64,000 bases of DNA from Octadecabacter sp. B2R22 (GCF_018861045.1 NZ_JAHKQJ010000010.1:558001-622000); one strand, 5' to 3'; shown: positions 45,221 through 54,467, counted from the stretch's first letter. Made by a program: numbers and translations. The notes: a model not told the origin generated them from the letters alone.

Positions 45221-46027
45221 ATGCACGGCAACAAGACAGATATGGGCGTTCGCCGTTTTGGCGCGGTGAATTGGCTGGGAACGTATACGCTGATCCGCCG
45301 CGAAATCCTGCGGTTTATGAATGTCTGGAGCCAGACCATCATGGGGCCGTTGGTGAACGCTGGCCTGTTTTTGTTGATCTTCACGATTGCGATTGGCCCG
45401 AACCGTGGTGATGTGATGGGGGTGCCGTTCATGCAGTTCCTTGCGCCGGGTATTCTGACGATGACCGTGATCCAGAACGCTTTTGCCAATACATCAAGTT
45501 CTTTGGCGTCTGCCAAGGTCGGTGGCAATATTGTCGATACGCTGATGCCGCCACTTTCTGCGCTTGAGTTATTGATCGGGTATATTGGCGGGGCTGTTGC
45601 GCGTGGGATGATTGTTGCGGTGGTTATTGCCATCGGGGCCGTCTGGTTGATCGGTATGCCCATTCACCATCCCGTTTGGGCGGTGACGTTCGTGTTGCTT
45701 GGGTCTGTCTTTATGGGAGGTCTGGGGATGATCGCGGGTGTGTTCGCCAATAAGTTCGACCAACTTTCGGCGATGACGAACTTTATCATCACACCGCTCG
45801 CGTTCTTGTCGGGCACGTTTTATTCGATCGAAGCCCTGCCGCCCGTCTTGCAAACCCTGTCCCACTGGAACCCGTTCTTTTACATCATCGACGGCGTGCG
45901 CTTTGGCACACTCGGCGTCAGTGACAGCAGCCCTTGGTTGGGCTTGGGTGTCGTTTCCCTCTGTGCGGCAGGTGTGCTTGGCTTGGTCTGGTACTGGCTG
46001 CGCATCGGCTATCGCCTTAAGGCGTAA
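45221..46027 (+). CDS. ABC-2 type transport permease
   Basis: The 268-residue integral membrane protein has six predicted helices and the ABC-2 signature FIITPLAFLSGTFYSIEALPPVLQTLSHWNPFFYIIDGVR. Relatives include YadH- and NodJ/KpsM-type exporters. The start is ATG 45221; ATG 45242 is an alternative. No ATP-binding partner lies next to it, so the nucleotide-binding subunit is encoded elsewhere. Substrate is unknown; the neighbouring envelope genes give only weak context. Confidence 0.88.
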   Translation: MHGNKTDMGVRRFGAVNWLGTYTLIRREILRFMNVWSQTIMGPLVNAGLFLLIFTIAIGPNRGDVMGVPFMQFLAPGILTMTVIQNAFANTSSSLASAKVGGNIVDTLMPPLSALELLIGYIGGAVARGMIVAVVIAIGAVWLIGMPIHHPVWAVTFVLLGSVFMGGLGMIAGVFANKFDQLSAMTNFIITPLAFLSGTFYSIEALPPVLQTLSHWNPFFYIIDGVRFGTLGVSDSSPWLGLGVVSLCAAGVLGLVWYWLRIGYRLKA

Positions 46028-46029
46028 TG

Positions 46030-46461
46030 TCAGGAAAAGAGGGCGCTTCTGACGTCTATACCGAGGGACCTAAACTCTTTTCGCAGAGTATGAGCGGCGG
46101 GCAAATTGGGTCCGCGTGCCTTAACCGTTTCGCCGTTTTTAAGGTGCGCCTTTAAAGTAATCCCGCCGCCCCCTATGCCGGCCACCTTGACGTATTTGAT
46201 GTCCTCAAGTGCAAATTCTTTGATTTCACCTTCAACGCCAATGGTTACCACGTCATCGCTGATCGCCATCCCGTAAATGGGGTTTCGGATCAATGGCCAC
46301 AGGTGCTGCGCGATAAAACCAACCAGCACGACAAGGATCAACCAATGAAAGTTGGATTGGGTGTCGAAAACAATCCAGCCCGCTAAACGTAACGTGAAGA
46401 TCAGTCCGCTCACATTGCGCTTCGATCGTCCCTTAGTTTGATATTCAAACTTCTTACTCAT
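46030..46461 (-). CDS. small membrane protein with PH-like domain
   Basis: The 143-residue product starts at ATG 46461. Two hydrophobic segments (GLIFTLRLAGWIVFDT and FHWLILVVLVGFIAQHLWP) precede a beta-rich C-terminal half (MAISDDVVTIGVEGEIKEFALEDIKYVKVAG) that looks like a bacterial PH domain. No function can be given. Its start overlaps the stop of the DMT transporter gene by 4 nt, so it belongs to that operon. Confidence 0.65.
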   Translation of the reverse strand: MSKKFEYQTKGRSKRNVSGLIFTLRLAGWIVFDTQSNFHWLILVVLVGFIAQHLWPLIRNPIYGMAISDDVVTIGVEGEIKEFALEDIKYVKVAGIGGGGITLKAHLKNGETVKARGPNLPAAHTLRKEFRSLGIDVRSALFS

Positions 46462-47372
46462 ACCCGCCCTCCAGTACTCACCGGCACTCTTCGCAATCGG
46501 CTTCGGTTCACCGCTTCGCGCCACGCCAGCAGCGCCGCGCCCGACACGATGATAGCGGCCCCCAATACGCTAATCCAGTCGGGAACGGCGCTAAATATTG
46601 CCCAGTCATAGAGGGCGGCAAATATCAGTGTCAGATAGCTGAATGGTGTCACAAAGGATGCGTCCGCCCGTGCCATCGCGTTTACAAAACAAGTTTGTGC
46701 GGCCGCCATCATCAAACCCAAGGCCGCCAGTGCGCCCCATTGTGCCAGTGTGGGCTGGGCCCAGGCCGCGACCGTTGCTATGGAAATAAGGATACAGCCG
46801 ATCAGGTTGTTGATCAGCAGGATTTGCATCGGCGGTTCCCGATTGGCGAGCTTTTTGATGAGAATAAGTTCTAATCCCAGCATCACGGCAGCGCCAAGCG
46901 CGAGCAGCGCCGTGATTTGAAATGTCTCGGGACTTGGTCTTAATAAGATCACCGCGCCGACGAACGCGAGCCCAGCGGCCAACCATCGCCACGGCCCGAC
47001 CTTTTCGCCCAAAAACGGGATCGCAAAGATCATCCCAAAGACGGGGTTCAAGAAGCTGATCGCCGTTGCGTCTGCCAAGGGAATGAAAGCCACCGCAGAA
47101 AACATCAACGTCACGCCGATTGCACCACAAAATGTACGCGCACCGTGCAGTTTGAAATTCGGGTTTGATATTTTTGGTCGCATGAAGGCCGAGACAACAA
47201 GCAGCCCTAGAAAGGCAAAGATGAACCGCCCTTGCGTGACCTGAAGCGGATGTAGCTTTGGTCCCAGCGTGTCCGTGCCCAAAGCCTTGGCAGCCAAAGT
47301 CGTGCCAGCAATGAACAAAGTCGCGGTGACCATCAGAAAAACGGCGGTTAGGGGGGCTTCTCTGTGGGACAT
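46458..47372 (-). CDS. EamA/DMT-superfamily transporter
   Basis: The 304-residue protein has ten predicted helices in two EamA repeats. The first ends near FIPLADATAISFLNPVFGMIFAIPFLGEKVG, the second near ARADASFVTPFSYLTLIFAALYDWAIF. The DMT family exports metabolites or amino acids, sometimes toxins. It diverges from a ClbS-like gene across 80 bp, so the two may share control. Start ATG 47372. Confidence 0.9.
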   Translation of the reverse strand: MSHREAPLTAVFLMVTATLFIAGTTLAAKALGTDTLGPKLHPLQVTQGRFIFAFLGLLVVSAFMRPKISNPNFKLHGARTFCGAIGVTLMFSAVAFIPLADATAISFLNPVFGMIFAIPFLGEKVGPWRWLAAGLAFVGAVILLRPSPETFQITALLALGAAVMLGLELILIKKLANREPPMQILLINNLIGCILISIATVAAWAQPTLAQWGALAALGLMMAAAQTCFVNAMARADASFVTPFSYLTLIFAALYDWAIFSAVPDWISVLGAAIIVSGAALLAWREAVNRSRLRRVPVSTGGRV

Positions 47373-47452
47373 ACCTCGCAATGCCACGGCTCTTGTCTTG
47401 GATCAAGGCGCGAGACTTGTGGGCGTGATAACGGAAGCCGAAGGAGTTCCAA

Positions 47453-47959
47453 ATGCCCGCAGCAACAAACAAAGCCGAGCTCATCGATGTGACCGAAAAG
47501 GACTATGCCAAGCTGTGCGTCGTCATGGGCAAGGTTACGCCCGATCAGGCGATGCGAAAACGCGAGGATGACACCTCTATTAAGGACGTCATCGGCCATC
47601 GCGCCCATTGGATTGCGTTGTTTCTGAGGTGGTATCAGGAGGGGCAAGCGGGCGTCGACGTTCATATTCCGGCCAAAGGATATAAGTGGAACCAAATCAA
47701 AGCCTACAATGCGGCACTGCGTGACGTCCAAAGCGGCATCACTTGGACACAAGCTTGCGATCAACTTGGGGCAAACCACCTCAAACTTGTTTACTTCATA
47801 AATTCCCTTCCCAGTGGCGAACTTTATGGAGCCCCAATGAAGGGCGGAAACAATGCTTGGACAACAGGTCGCTGGGCCGAGGCCGCAGGGCCGTCACACT
47901 ATCGTTCCGCAGCCAAATGGATTCGCGCATGCTTACGCGCTGATGGCTTAACCAATTAG
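47453..47959 (+). CDS. ClbS/DfsB family protein
   Basis: The 168-residue protein has the four-helix DinB-like fold of ClbS/DfsB proteins (TNKAELIDVTEKDYAKL, SIKDVIGHRAHWIALFLRWYQEG, KWNQIKAYNAALRDV, YRSAAKWIRACLR). ClbS is a self-resistance protein that opens the cyclopropane of the genotoxin colibactin. No biosynthetic gene cluster is in the window, so here it might protect against related electrophiles or have another function. It diverges from a DMT transporter gene. Confidence 0.85.
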   Translation: MPAATNKAELIDVTEKDYAKLCVVMGKVTPDQAMRKREDDTSIKDVIGHRAHWIALFLRWYQEGQAGVDVHIPAKGYKWNQIKAYNAALRDVQSGITWTQACDQLGANHLKLVYFINSLPSGELYGAPMKGGNNAWTTGRWAEAAGPSHYRSAAKWIRACLRADGLTN

Positions 47960-48009
47960 GCCGGCATCTGCTCTTGCCAAGCCTGCACCTTTTCTCCTAG
48001 AACGCTCCC

Positions 48010-48054
48010 ATGAAAATGAATTTGACACAGATAGAAAACCGACGCCGACGCTGA
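48010..48054 (+). CDS. putative arginine leader peptide upstream of argD
   Basis: ATG 48010 opens a 14-codon frame, MKMNLTQIENRRRR, ending in TGA. Its last four codons, CGA CGC CGA CGC, all encode arginine. It lies 117 nt before argD, which is followed by argF. The pattern of tandem codons for the pathway end-product in a short peptide is that of attenuation leader peptides. No Shine-Dalgarno sequence is evident before either ATG, which weakens the case. The CGACGC repeat could be chance. Confidence 0.45.
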   Translation: MKMNLTQIENRRRR

Positions 48055-48121
48055 TCTATTGATCCGCTTCGCGACCTCTGTTGTCTAAATTCCTTCTATA
48101 TTCCTCACATCGTTGACTTTT

Positions 48122-48157
48122 GGCCCGCGCTCACGCACCTAAGGGCCTTCATTTTTA
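48122..48157 (+). terminator. candidate attenuator hairpin before argD
   Basis: GGCCC (48122-48126) pairs with GGGCC (48143-48147), followed by TTCATTTTT. It lies between the Arg-codon peptide and the argD ribosome-binding site (AAAAGGG). The stem is short. Alternatively, TTGACT at 48115-48120 may be the -35 element of an ordinary promoter. Confidence 0.4.
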
Positions 48158-48170
48158 AAAGGGTGATCCC

Positions 48171-49352
48171 ATGATCAATTCTGTCCTTGCGACCTATAAC
48201 CGCGCCCCTCTGACCTTTGTCAGTGGTGAAGGCTCTTGGCTGGTCGAGGCAGATGGCCGACGCTTCTTGGATTTTGGCGCGGGTATCGCTGTGAATTCGC
48301 TGGGCCATGCGAACCCTGAACTGGTCGCGGCTTTGACGGAACAGGCGGGTAAGCTTTGGCATACATCCAACTTGTATCACATCGAACCCCAGCAAAAGCT
48401 GGCGGATATGCTGGTTGAACATACGTTTGCGGATACGGTTTTCTTTACCAACTCTGGGACGGAAGCCTGCGAATTGGCCGTGAAAATGGCGCGGAAATTT
48501 CACTTTGACAAAGGCGCGCCAGAACGCACCGACATCATCACCTTTGACGGCTCGTTTCATGGCCGCTCGGCGGCGGGGATTGCGGCCGCTGGGTCCGAAA
48601 AGATGACCAAAGGGTTTGGACCCCTATTGCCGGGTTTCATTCACCTGCCGTTCGGCGATCACGACGCCCTGACTGAGGCTGCAAAATCGCCCACTGTTGG
48701 TGCGATTTTGGTTGAACCGATCTTGGGCGAGGGTGGCATCATCCCGTTGCCGGATGCTTGCCTCAAGGGGTTGCGCGATCTGTGCGATGAACACGGGATC
48801 CTGATGATCTTGGACGAGGTCCAGTGTGGCGTTGGTCGCACTGGTAAACTCTTCGCCCATGAATGGGCAGGAGTGACGCCAGATATCATGATGGTTGCCA
48901 AGGGTATTGGCGGCGGCTTTCCTCTTGGTGCGGTTCTTGCGACTGAGGACGCAAGCTCAGGCATGACTGCTGGCACGCATGGGTCCACCTATGGTGGTAA
49001 CCCGTTGGCCTGTGCCGTTGGATGTAAAGTGGTGGAGATCGTGTCCGACCCCGCCTTCCTTGCTGAGGTAAACCGCAAGGCCGGTTTGCTGCGCCAAAAA
49101 CTTGAAGGGCTGGTTGCAGGTCATCCGACAGTGTTTGAACAGGTGCGTGGCGCGGGCCTTATGCTTGGGATTAAGTGCAATGCGACTAACATGGACGTGG
49201 TTACCGCTGCTTATGGCCAAGAATTGCTTACTGTGCCTGCCGCAGACAATGCGATCCGCCTTTTGCCCCCGCTCAACCTAACAGACGCTGAAATCGACAC
49301 CGCCATCGAGCGGCTCGAAAAGGCCGCCACAGAGGTTGCATCGATACTCTGA
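48171..49352 (+). CDS. argD: acetylornithine aminotransferase
   Basis: ArgD transfers the amino group of glutamate to N-acetylglutamate semialdehyde in arginine synthesis, using PLP. The 393-residue protein has FFTNSGTEACELAVKMAR, TFDGSFHGRSAA, LMILDEVQCGVGRTGKLFA and the PLP-lysine context MMVAKGIGGGFPLGA. The neighbour argF confirms arginine synthesis over other ornithine transaminases. AAAAGGG precedes the ATG. It follows the Arg-codon leader. Confidence 0.93.
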   Translation: MINSVLATYNRAPLTFVSGEGSWLVEADGRRFLDFGAGIAVNSLGHANPELVAALTEQAGKLWHTSNLYHIEPQQKLADMLVEHTFADTVFFTNSGTEACELAVKMARKFHFDKGAPERTDIITFDGSFHGRSAAGIAAAGSEKMTKGFGPLLPGFIHLPFGDHDALTEAAKSPTVGAILVEPILGEGGIIPLPDACLKGLRDLCDEHGILMILDEVQCGVGRTGKLFAHEWAGVTPDIMMVAKGIGGGFPLGAVLATEDASSGMTAGTHGSTYGGNPLACAVGCKVVEIVSDPAFLAEVNRKAGLLRQKLEGLVAGHPTVFEQVRGAGLMLGIKCNATNMDVVTAAYGQELLTVPAADNAIRLLPPLNLTDAEIDTAIERLEKAATEVASIL

Positions 49353-49381
49353 CAGCGATTTTTTAACCCTATTTTGCCCCT

Positions 49382-49433
49382 GCCTTTGTTTCACAAATAC
49401 CTCGGGGGAGTCCGCAGGACGGGGGCAGCGCCC
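49382..49433 (+). repeat. structured repeat (family B), copy 1
   Basis: This ~52-bp element begins 30 bp after the argD stop. It contains GTCC-GCA-GGAC and then GGGGGC-AGC-GCCCCC, two adjacent GC-rich hairpins. A second copy, in the opposite strand orientation, lies at 51911-51962 after the hrpB stop and differs at only a few positions. The argF ATG is 28 bp further on. Confidence 0.75.
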
Positions 49434-49460
49434 CCTCCGCACCTATCAAAAGCGAAACTT

Positions 49461-50366
49461 ATGACCCACTTTCTCGATATTCACAAAACAGACGCCGACG
49501 ACTTGCGCGGCATCATCGACAACGCCGCCGCGATGAAATCCGCCCGGGAAGGCCTGCCCAAAGGCACGCCAGACGCTGACCAGCCGCTCGCGGGCCATAT
49601 GGTTGCGCTGATCTTTGAAAAGCCGTCCACGCGGACGCGTATTTCTTTTGACGTCGGTGTGCGCCAAATGGGTGGCGAAACCATGGTTCTGTCCGGTTCT
49701 GACATGCAGTTGGGCCACGGTGAGACCATTGCCGACACGGCACGTGTCTTGTCGCGCTACGTTGACCTCATCATGATCCGCACATTCGAAGAGCAAACCC
49801 TGCTGGAAATGGCGGAATATGCGTCTGTGCCTGTGATTAATGGTCTGACAGACCGCACGCACCCCTGCCAGATCATGGCTGACATCATGACGTTCGAAGA
49901 ACACAACGGACCGATCAAAGGTAAGAAAGTCGTCTGGTCTGGTGATGGCAACAACGTCTTCGCCAGCTTTGCCCACGCGGCCAAACAGTTCGATTTTGAT
50001 CTCGTGTTCACGGGCCCTGAAACGCTGCAGCCGGAAGCCGCGCTGGACGGTCTCTACACAACCGTGCGTGACCCGAACGAAGCGGTGCATGGTGCCGACC
50101 TTGTGGTCACAGACACTTGGGTTTCCATGCATGATCCGCAATCAGCCCGCGAACGCCGCCACAACCAGCTGCGCGGCTATCAGGTGAATGCAGACTTGAT
50201 GAGCCATGCCAAATCGGATGCACTGTTCATGCATTGCTTGCCTGCCCACCGCGACGACGAAGCTACGTCCGAAGTGATGGATGGCCCCAACTCTGTGATC
50301 TGGGACGAGGCTGAGAACCGTCTGCACGCGCAAAAGGCAGTCATGCGTTTCTGTCTTAATAAATAG
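49461..50366 (+). CDS. argF: ornithine carbamoyltransferase
   Basis: ArgF joins carbamoyl phosphate and ornithine to citrulline in arginine synthesis. ATG 49461 gives 301 residues; a longer frame from 49374 would include the repeat element and is rejected. The carbamoyl-phosphate site [13 protein letters not shown] and the ornithine site [12 protein letters not shown] are intact, and the [12 protein letters not shown] loop is present. It is the second gene of an argD-argF unit split by a structured repeat. CarB at 7-10.7 kb supplies the co-substrate. Confidence 0.95.
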   Translation: MTHFLDIHKTDADDLRGIIDNAAAMKSAREGLPKGTPDADQPLAGHMVALIFEKPSTRTRISFDVGVRQMGGETMVLSGSDMQLGHGETIADTARVLSRYVDLIMIRTFEEQTLLEMAEYASVPVINGLTDRTHPCQIMADIMTFEEHNGPIKGKKVVWSGDGNNVFASFAHAAKQFDFDLVFTGPETLQPEAALDGLYTTVRDPNEAVHGADLVVTDTWVSMHDPQSARERRHNQLRGYQVNADLMSHAKSDALFMHCLPAHRDDEATSEVMDGPNSVIWDEAENRLHAQKAVMRFCLNK

Positions 50367-50436
50367 TCTTCGAGGTTATATGGCGGCCTTGACCCGTTCG
50401 TTCTAGCAAGTAGTCATCCCCGGGGAAGGATCCGTC

Positions 50437-51846
50437 ATGTCAGACACCGCAACGCTTGGCCTTTTTGGCCTTGGGACAATGGGCAGCGCGCTGTCGCTGA
50501 ACATCCTTGAGAAGGGCTTTACGCTGCACGTCTCAAATCGAGAGATCGAGATGACGCAGGACTTTGAGGCCGAGGCTGCCGCCGAAAACCTAAGCGGGAC
50601 CTTGATCGCGAGTGATACCCTTGTTGAGATGGTCGCGGCGATGCCTGCACCCCGCGCCATTATCATGATGATCCCAGCGGGTGCGCCCGTGGATGATACA
50701 ATCACAACCCTGACGCCGCTTTTGGCGCAGGGGGATACGATCATAGATGCCGGCAATTCCGATTACCGCGAAACCCGACGCCGTACTCTGGCGGCCGAAA
50801 AGGCGGGCCTGACCTATATCGGCATGGGCGTTTCTGGCGGCGAGAACGGTGCGCGCCATGGGCCATCCATGATGGTTGGCGGAACGCCCGCCGCATGGGG
50901 TGCTATCCGGCCAGTGATTGAGGCGATTGCCGCCAAGTTTCAAGGCGAGCCTTGCGCCGATCACCTTGGGCCAGACGGGGCGGGGCATTTCGTCAAGACA
51001 GTGCACAACGGGATCGAATACGCAGATATGCAGCTCATCGCTGAGGTCTATGGTCTGATGCGGTATGGGTGCGGTCAGTCACCCAATGAGATTGGTCAGG
51101 TCTTTGATCGTTGGAATGAGGGCCGCCTGAAAAGCTATCTGGTCGAGATTTCGGGCAAAGTGCTGCAAGCGAAGGATGCTGAAACGGGTGAGCCCGCTGT
51201 GGATGTCATTCTCGATTCCGCCGGCCAAAAAGGAACAGGCCGCTGGACGGCGATTGAAGCGATCCAATTGGGCCGGTCTGCTAATGTTATCGAAGCCGCG
51301 GTCGCAGCGCGCGCTTGGTCAACACAGGTGCAAAAACGCAGTGTGGGGGCGGGGCTTTTTGAAGCTCAGAATGACGGGTTTGGAGTTGCCGAAGAAGATT
51401 TGGAAGCTGCGCTCTTGTGTGGCCGGATCATGTCTTACGCGCAGGGGTTTTCTATTCTGGATGCGGCCAGTCAGGAGTTCGAGTGGTCTGTCGATCACGC
51501 GAGGGTTGCTGAAGTTTGGCGGGCAGGATGTATCATTCGCTCTGCCTTGCTCGACGACATCGCAGCCGCGTTCCGTAGTGATCTGCCCGAAGGTGAATTG
51601 ATCTTTGCGCCCGCGTTTGTGGAGATACTGAAGGACGCCGTGCCAAGCCTGCGGCGGATCGTGGCGGCTGCGCTTATGGCGGGCCACGCAGTGCCTGCGC
51701 TAACGTCTGCACTGACGTTCTTTGACACAATGCGCACCAAGCGCGGGACAACGGATTTGGTTCAGGCGCAACGTGATTTCTTTGGGCGCCACGGGTTTGA
51801 ACGCCTGGATGGGCGTGTCGGCCAACATGGGCCTTGGTGGGATTGA
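50437..51846 (+). CDS. gnd: 6-phosphogluconate dehydrogenase, decarboxylating
   Basis: Gnd oxidises 6-phosphogluconate to ribulose-5-phosphate and CO2 in the pentose phosphate pathway. The 469-residue length is the long dimeric type. It has GLFGLGTMGSALS, the substrate region IGMGVSGGENGARHGPSMMVGG, HFVKTVHNGIEYADMQ and VDVILDSAGQKGTGRWT. The C-terminus ends GRHGFERLDGRVGQHGPWWD. It follows argF by 70 bp with no evident terminator. Confidence 0.95.
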   Translation: MSDTATLGLFGLGTMGSALSLNILEKGFTLHVSNREIEMTQDFEAEAAAENLSGTLIASDTLVEMVAAMPAPRAIIMMIPAGAPVDDTITTLTPLLAQGDTIIDAGNSDYRETRRRTLAAEKAGLTYIGMGVSGGENGARHGPSMMVGGTPAAWGAIRPVIEAIAAKFQGEPCADHLGPDGAGHFVKTVHNGIEYADMQLIAEVYGLMRYGCGQSPNEIGQVFDRWNEGRLKSYLVEISGKVLQAKDAETGEPAVDVILDSAGQKGTGRWTAIEAIQLGRSANVIEAAVAARAWSTQVQKRSVGAGLFEAQNDGFGVAEEDLEAALLCGRIMSYAQGFSILDAASQEFEWSVDHARVAEVWRAGCIIRSALLDDIAAAFRSDLPEGELIFAPAFVEILKDAVPSLRRIVAAALMAGHAVPALTSALTFFDTMRTKRGTTDLVQAQRDFFGRHGFERLDGRVGQHGPWWD

Positions 51847-51910
51847 AGTAGGTCGGATGATCTGACGATCAGCGCTTGCAGCGGGCGGCGGGCGCCCCTG
51901 AGGGGCGCAA

Positions 51911-51962
51911 AGGGGCGCTGCCCCGTCCTTCGGACTCCCCGAGGTATTTTTGAAACAAAGGC
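51911..51962 (-). repeat. structured repeat (family B), copy 2
   Basis: On the minus strand this copy begins about 10 nt after the hrpB stop, in the same relative orientation as copy 1 after argD. It has GTCC-GAA-GGAC and GGGGC-AGC-GCCCC; the shorter second stem is still perfectly paired. Further complementary GC blocks extend to about 51880. Confidence 0.75.
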
Positions 51963-51972
51963 AAAGACTGCG

Positions 51973-54387
51973 CTATTTGCGTGGTTTCGATCGCGGCTTT
52001 GCGCGCAGTGTCGGGTCTTCTTGAGTGGGGTCTTCTGGCCACGGGTGGCGCGGGTAGCGACCACGCATGTCTTTGCGAACGTCTGAGTAACTTGAGGCCC
52101 AGAAACCTGGTACGTCCATCGTAGTTTGAATAGGTTTTTGCCCCGGGGACAGGAAGGTCACGCGCAATGGGCGGCCTGCGACCACGGGATGACGTGTGGT
52201 GCCAAACATTTCTTGCAAACGCAGTGTGATTTCGGGGGCTTCACCGCTGTAATCAATCGGAGTCTGACGTCCTAAAGGGGTGGTGAATTGTGCCGGGGCT
52301 TGGGCGTCAACGGATTGTATCTGGTCCCACGTCAGGATCGCGCGCAGAGCAGGCAGGGCGTCAAAGGCTTTCCATTGCGCAGTTGTTTGTACTTTGGTCA
52401 GGTGCGGGAGAAGCCAGTCTTCGAGAGTGTCCAGTAGGGCTTTGTCGTTTAGGTTAGGCAGGTCCGGTTGCACGGCGCGTACGAGTGCGACGCGCGCGCG
52501 GAATCTCTCGGTCGCGGCGTTGAATTTCAGGCCGACTTCGCGGATGCCGGTTAGCATCGCCGTGGCTATGGCCTCATCAGGGGCCTCGGTCCAGCGCTCG
52601 TCGGACAGGATAACCGAGCCGATGCGGTCTTGGGTTCGGGCTAGAATACGGCCATCGCGTTTGGACCAATGGCAGGTGTTTACGGCTTCAATCCGGTCGG
52701 CTGCCACGCGGCGCACGTCGCTTTCCGAGATCGGAAGGGCCGCGCGAATTTTGGCCTCGCGTGGGTTTCCGTCTGTGTCTGTTACCACCAGATAGGGCTG
52801 CCCTGCCAAGGGATCAGCGGCGTCCATTACGGCCCCTTTGCCGCCGGATAGAACGAACCTTGGGGCTTCGCCCTTGCGGCGCTGGGCGATGCGGTCAGGG
52901 TAGGCAAGGGCAGCGTAAACCTCGGGTGGTTCAGAGGGCAGTTGTGGCACTGATTTGGCAAGGCGCTTTGCCTCTTGGCGAACCCGCGCGAGAGCGCCTG
53001 GATGTAGCGTGTAGGGGGTGCGTTCGCCGTTTAGCGTTTTAATCCGCCATGTTAAATCAGCGGGAGCGCCTTTCAGGATGTCCCGTTCTGACAGCAATGC
53101 GGCGAGGGGGGCGGCGGATTTGCCACCCGTCACCACCATATGGCCCAAGCGCGGATGCACGGGTAGTTTTGCCAAGGCGCGGCCGTGTTTTGTGATGCGC
53201 TCGTCTTTGAGCGCGCCTAATTCGTTCAGCAACTGTTGTGCCTCTCGAAGTGTGCCTTCGGGCGGGGGCGTCAGGAAGGGGAGGCTTTCACTGCCCCACA
53301 CGGCCAGTTCAAGCGCGAGCCCCGTGAGGTCGGCCGCCTCGATTTCAGCAGGCGCAAACCCCATCAGCGCGCCATCTTCGCCTTTGGACCAAAGTTTATA
53401 GGCGACGCCTTCGGCGACACGACCTGCGCGGCCTGCGCGTTGGGTCGCTTCGGCGCGGGTGACGCGTTCTGTTACCAATCTGGACATACCCGAACCTGCA
53501 TCAAACCTTGCCCGCCGTGCGCGGCCCCCGTCGACAACGACACGGATGTCTTCGATCGTTAGCGACGTCTCCGCGATCGAAGTGGACAAGACCACTTTGC
53601 GGCTAGACGACACAGGCGCAATTGCCGCGCGCTGATCTTTGAACGGCAGTGCCCCGAACAGGGGGCGTACGGTGCAATCCGCTGGCAGCCGGCCATCTAG
53701 CAAACCCTGTACACGGCGAATTTCGCCTTCTCCGGGGAGGAAGACCAACACACCGCCGCTCGTTTCGCCGACTGCCTCAGTGACCAAATCCGCCACGGCG
53801 GTTTCATACCGCACGTCTTTGCGCAGCGGTCTGTCCAACCATTTTACGTCTACGGGAAACGCCCGACCTTGAGACGTGACGACGTCGGCGTTGATCAGTT
53901 CCGCTACCGGGCCAGCATCTAGTGTGGCAGACATGACAATCAACGCCAGATCAGGGCGTAGGGCCTCGCGGATTTCAAGGGTGAGGGCCAAGCCAAGATC
54001 GGCGTTCAGTGATCTTTCGTGAAATTCGTCAAAGATCACCGCCCCGATGCCCGTCAGCTCGGGGTCGCTTTGGATCATGCGGGTTAGGATGCCTTCGGTG
54101 ACAACCTCAATCTTGGTGCCTGCGACGCTATCGCCGCGCATCCGGTAACCGACGGTCTGACCTATCGGTTCGCCCAATTGTTGGGCCAGCCTCTCGGCGG
54201 CGGCACGGGCTGCCAGTCGGCGCGGTTCCAACATGACGATCTTGCCTTTGATGTCCCCCTGGATAGCCAAAGGAACGCGGCTGGTCTTACCGGCACCGGG
54301 TGGCGCTTGCAGGACGACACAGCCACGCCCCCGCAGGGCCGCGAGCAGGTCATCAATGACGTCATCAATGGGCAAAGCATCACTCAT
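51973..54387 (-). CDS. hrpB: ATP-dependent helicase HrpB
   Basis: HrpB is a DEAH-box-type helicase. ATG 54387 gives 804 residues with motif I QAPPGAGKTSRVP (residues 28-40), Ia EPRRLAARAAAERLA, motif II as IFDEFHERSLN, motif III VMSATLDA, motif V STSIAETSLTIEDIRVV, and VI EATQRAGRAGRVAEG. The HrpB C-terminal domain follows with TTPLGRQTPIDYSGEAPEI and SYSDVRKDMRGRYPRHPWPEDP. The true function in the cell is not well defined. It diverges from meaB. Confidence 0.95.
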   Translation of the reverse strand: MSDALPIDDVIDDLLAALRGRGCVVLQAPPGAGKTSRVPLAIQGDIKGKIVMLEPRRLAARAAAERLAQQLGEPIGQTVGYRMRGDSVAGTKIEVVTEGILTRMIQSDPELTGIGAVIFDEFHERSLNADLGLALTLEIREALRPDLALIVMSATLDAGPVAELINADVVTSQGRAFPVDVKWLDRPLRKDVRYETAVADLVTEAVGETSGGVLVFLPGEGEIRRVQGLLDGRLPADCTVRPLFGALPFKDQRAAIAPVSSSRKVVLSTSIAETSLTIEDIRVVVDGGRARRARFDAGSGMSRLVTERVTRAEATQRAGRAGRVAEGVAYKLWSKGEDGALMGFAPAEIEAADLTGLALELAVWGSESLPFLTPPPEGTLREAQQLLNELGALKDERITKHGRALAKLPVHPRLGHMVVTGGKSAAPLAALLSERDILKGAPADLTWRIKTLNGERTPYTLHPGALARVRQEAKRLAKSVPQLPSEPPEVYAALAYPDRIAQRRKGEAPRFVLSGGKGAVMDAADPLAGQPYLVVTDTDGNPREAKIRAALPISESDVRRVAADRIEAVNTCHWSKRDGRILARTQDRIGSVILSDERWTEAPDEAIATAMLTGIREVGLKFNAATERFRARVALVRAVQPDLPNLNDKALLDTLEDWLLPHLTKVQTTAQWKAFDALPALRAILTWDQIQSVDAQAPAQFTTPLGRQTPIDYSGEAPEITLRLQEMFGTTRHPVVAGRPLRVTFLSPGQKPIQTTMDVPGFWASSYSDVRKDMRGRYPRHPWPEDPTQEDPTLRAKPRSKPRK

Positions 54388-54467
54388 CCGCCCTTCATCT
54401 GGCCAAATAAACCCAAACACAACCGCCCTATCTGGACGAGAGCCAACAGTCTGCGCATAAAGCGGTC

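Noticed and set aside
49374-49460. N-terminal extension of argF
   Set aside because: The extension is translated from the structured repeat, is Pro/Gly/Arg-rich, and is not part of the known family length.
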